A DNA stretch of 6,743 bases from NCBI GenBank assembly GCA_020722625.1, contig DYKK01000181.1, forward strand, positions 1 through 6,743, given 5' to 3'. A program made the position numbers and the translations under genes. Of this stretch, positions 5,466-6,743 are shown in pieces. The first letter of the stretch is position 1. Each line of letters starts with the position of its first letter. Origin of the DNA: Anaeromyxobacter dehalogenans (GTDB lineage Bacteria > Myxococcota_A > UBA9042 > DTJE01). Below the pieces are notes generated by a model. The model worked only from the letters and a program-made list of their open reading frames with translations. It was not told the DNA's origin and did not search any database.

Positions 5466-6743
5466 TCACCCTGGTGGTCCGGGCTCACAGATCGCGTGGT
5501 AGTACCGCAGGCCCCAGTACGGGAGCAGCCAGAACGCGGGGGACATGCGCATCCGCCCGTCCCCGCCGTCGCGCACCCGGTAGGGATTGCGGTCCCAGCG
5601 CATCGTGTGGACCTCGTCGTAGGGGAACACGGTGGTGAACTGGGGGTCCCCGAACCGGTCCGGAACGCCGCGCACCGCGTCCCGCCGGTGCGCGTTGTCC
5701 ACCAGGACATCGCGCAGGTCCTCGGGGTACTCGACGAGGGTCCGGACCCCGCCGTCCAGCCCGGGGACGTCGTGCACGGCCGAGGCCATGGCCAGGACCT
5801 TCAGGGGGTTGCGCTCGCCCTCCTCGTACTCCCAGGCCCCGAGGAGGGAGGCGATCCAGCGCTCGCGGCGCTCCGGGTGGGGCTCGTAGCGCAGAAGGGT
5901 CAGAAAGGCCAGGTCCGCGAGTTCGTGGTCGCAGTAGTTGGCGATCCCGGGGTTGGTCCAGGTCAGGACGTGGTCGCTGAAGGTCGCGACCTCGCCGTAG
6001 CGGTGCTCGGAAACCAGGGTCTCGTAGGCCTGCAGGAAGCGGCCGTCGCCGCTGACGTGCCAGGCGGCGAGCATCCCGCCCAGGATCTCCAGGGAATTCA
6101 GGAATCCTCCGCCGGCCCATGCGTCCACGCAGTCCACGATGTCGTGTCCGAGAGCGATGCACGTCTCGACTCCGTCCACCGCGATCGAGATCTTCGCGGG
6201 GCTCCAGTCGCCGTGCGTCGTGGGCTTCCCGTCCAGGTCGGGCAAGGTGAACCCGTGGTCGAGGAGGTAGCCCGCGAGGTCCGTGATCCCCTTCGCGACG
6301 CGCGCCCGTTCCGGGTCGTCCGTGGCGCAGAGGTCGTGATACACGGACAGCCCGAAGAAGTGCCCGGTGACCTCGTCGGACGAGGTGTCGTCCTTCCAGT
6401 AGTAGTCGCGGCCGTCCGAGTGGTGCACGAGGTGCCAGTTGGACTGGCCCGCCTTGGATTCGAACACCGGCCCCTCGTCGTCCCGGACGAGGGAGCGCGT
6501 CACGAAGCCGCGTCCCAGGCCCGCGGCCTCGAAGTCCACGGCCGGGACCTCGATCAGCAGGAGCATGTTGTCCACGGCCCGGCGCGCCGCCTCCCGGTAT
6601 CGGGGATCGCCCGTGACCGCGAAGGCGTAACAGAACGCGGCCACCGCCTCCTCGGTCCACTGCCCGTCGTTGTCGTCGTCCCACAGGGAGGCCGGCCGAG
6701 GGCCATTGAACCCCATGAGAACCCGCGAGCACAGGAGGTCGGA
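5466..6743 (-). CDS. Six-hairpin-glycosidase-like protein of unknown function (5' end cut by window edge)
   Basis: At least 425 residues. The frame stays open to the window edge, so the Met at 6716 is probably internal and the true start, with any signal peptide, lies outside. Numbered from that Met, the protein is mostly paired amphipathic helices with repeated phrases such as AVTGDPRYREAA and HVSGDGRFLQAYETL, the pattern of an (alpha/alpha)6 barrel. Conserved-looking blocks: DNDGQWT (15-21), WKDDTSSDE with GHFF (107-121), NSLEIL (207-212), NYCDHELADLAF (260-271), NPLKVL (303-308), WDRNPYR (374-380) and LLPYWGLRYYH (397-407). From memory, the DNDGxWT plus DTSSDE-x3-GHFF combination recurs in uncharacterised secreted proteins with this fold; I know of no tested activity. 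The acidic clusters D15/D17 and D110/D114/E115 are candidate catalytic residues by analogy with glycosidases and lyases of the fold. It lies 97 bp upstream of the protease gene on the same strand, so read-through co-expression is possible. Fold assignment moderately sure; function unknown. Confidence 0.85.
   Translation of the reverse strand, partial: SDLLCSRVLMGFNGPRPASLWDDDNDGQWTEEAVAAFCYAFAVTGDPRYREAARRAVDNMLLLIEVPAVDFEAAGLGRGFVTRSLVRDDEGPVFESKAGQSNWHLVHHSDGRDYYWKDDTSSDEVTGHFFGLSVYHDLCATDDPERARVAKGITDLAGYLLDHGFTLPDLDGKPTTHGDWSPAKISIAVDGVETCIALGHDIVDCVDAWAGGGFLNSLEILGGMLAAWHVSGDGRFLQAYETLVSEHRYGEVATFSDHVLTWTNPGIANYCDHELADLAFLTLLRYEPHPERRERWIASLLGAWEYEEGERNPLKVLAMASAVHDVPGLDGGVRTLVEYPEDLRDVLVDNAHRRDAVRGVPDRFGDPQFTTVFPYDEVHTMRWDRNPYRVRDGGDGRMRMSPAFWLLPYWGLRYYHAICEPGPPG

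Noticed and set aside
5485..6732. A second minus-strand frame of about 415 codons overlapping the glycosidase-like gene.
   Set aside because: Its product is Arg/Gly/Pro-rich without motifs; the neighbouring frame has coherent helices and conserved blocks and runs open to the window edge.
1..6743. CRISPR arrays, tRNA or rRNA genes, insertion-sequence ends, phage or toxin-antitoxin genes.
   Set aside because: I saw no regularly spaced repeats, no tRNA-like cloverleaf, no transposase or integrase motifs, and almost no non-coding space in which they could lie.

Overview
The window is high-GC DNA (by eye well over 60%; not counted) with four protein genes, tightly packed. It most resembles Myxococcota or another deltaproteobacterial lineage. 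The clues are a soluble PAS/GAF hybrid kinase of the HDFNN type, a lipoprotein with a long Asp/Pro/Ala/Glu-rich linker, and secreted enzymes with dockerin-like ends. This assignment is an inference from style, not from a marker gene.

Layout. Bases 24-53 hold a strong intrinsic terminator that closes an operon lying left of the window. A short promoter/leader region (about 59-124) follows, then a plus-strand gene (125-2635) for a cytoplasmic hybrid histidine kinase with the order PAS, GAF, PAS, HisKA, HATPase, receiver. Everything to its right lies on the minus strand. Reading in the direction of transcription, this is a 5'-truncated gene for a six-hairpin-glycosidase-like protein (window edge to 5466), a 97-bp gap with a good sigma70-type promoter, a secreted M1-family metallopeptidase with a C-terminal dockerin-like module (5368-3338), and a small lipoprotein with a cohesin-like domain (3341-2673). 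The protease and lipoprotein genes overlap by four bases (ATGA). The kinase and lipoprotein genes converge on a 37-bp gap with a perfect 9-bp hairpin.

How the genes may work together. The most interesting unit is the protease/lipoprotein pair. One protein ends in two textbook dockerin calcium-binding repeats. The translationally coupled next gene encodes a lipid-anchored protein whose only globular part reads as a cohesin fold. The simplest reading is a dedicated two-gene cohesin-dockerin system that tethers a metallopeptidase to the cell surface, outside any cellulosome. The peptidase keeps its zinc site but lacks the GxMEN exopeptidase motif, so its specificity is probably not that of a normal aminopeptidase. 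The kinase has Cys clusters in both its GAF and second PAS domains, suggesting redox or metal sensing. Nothing in the sequence links it directly to the protease operon.
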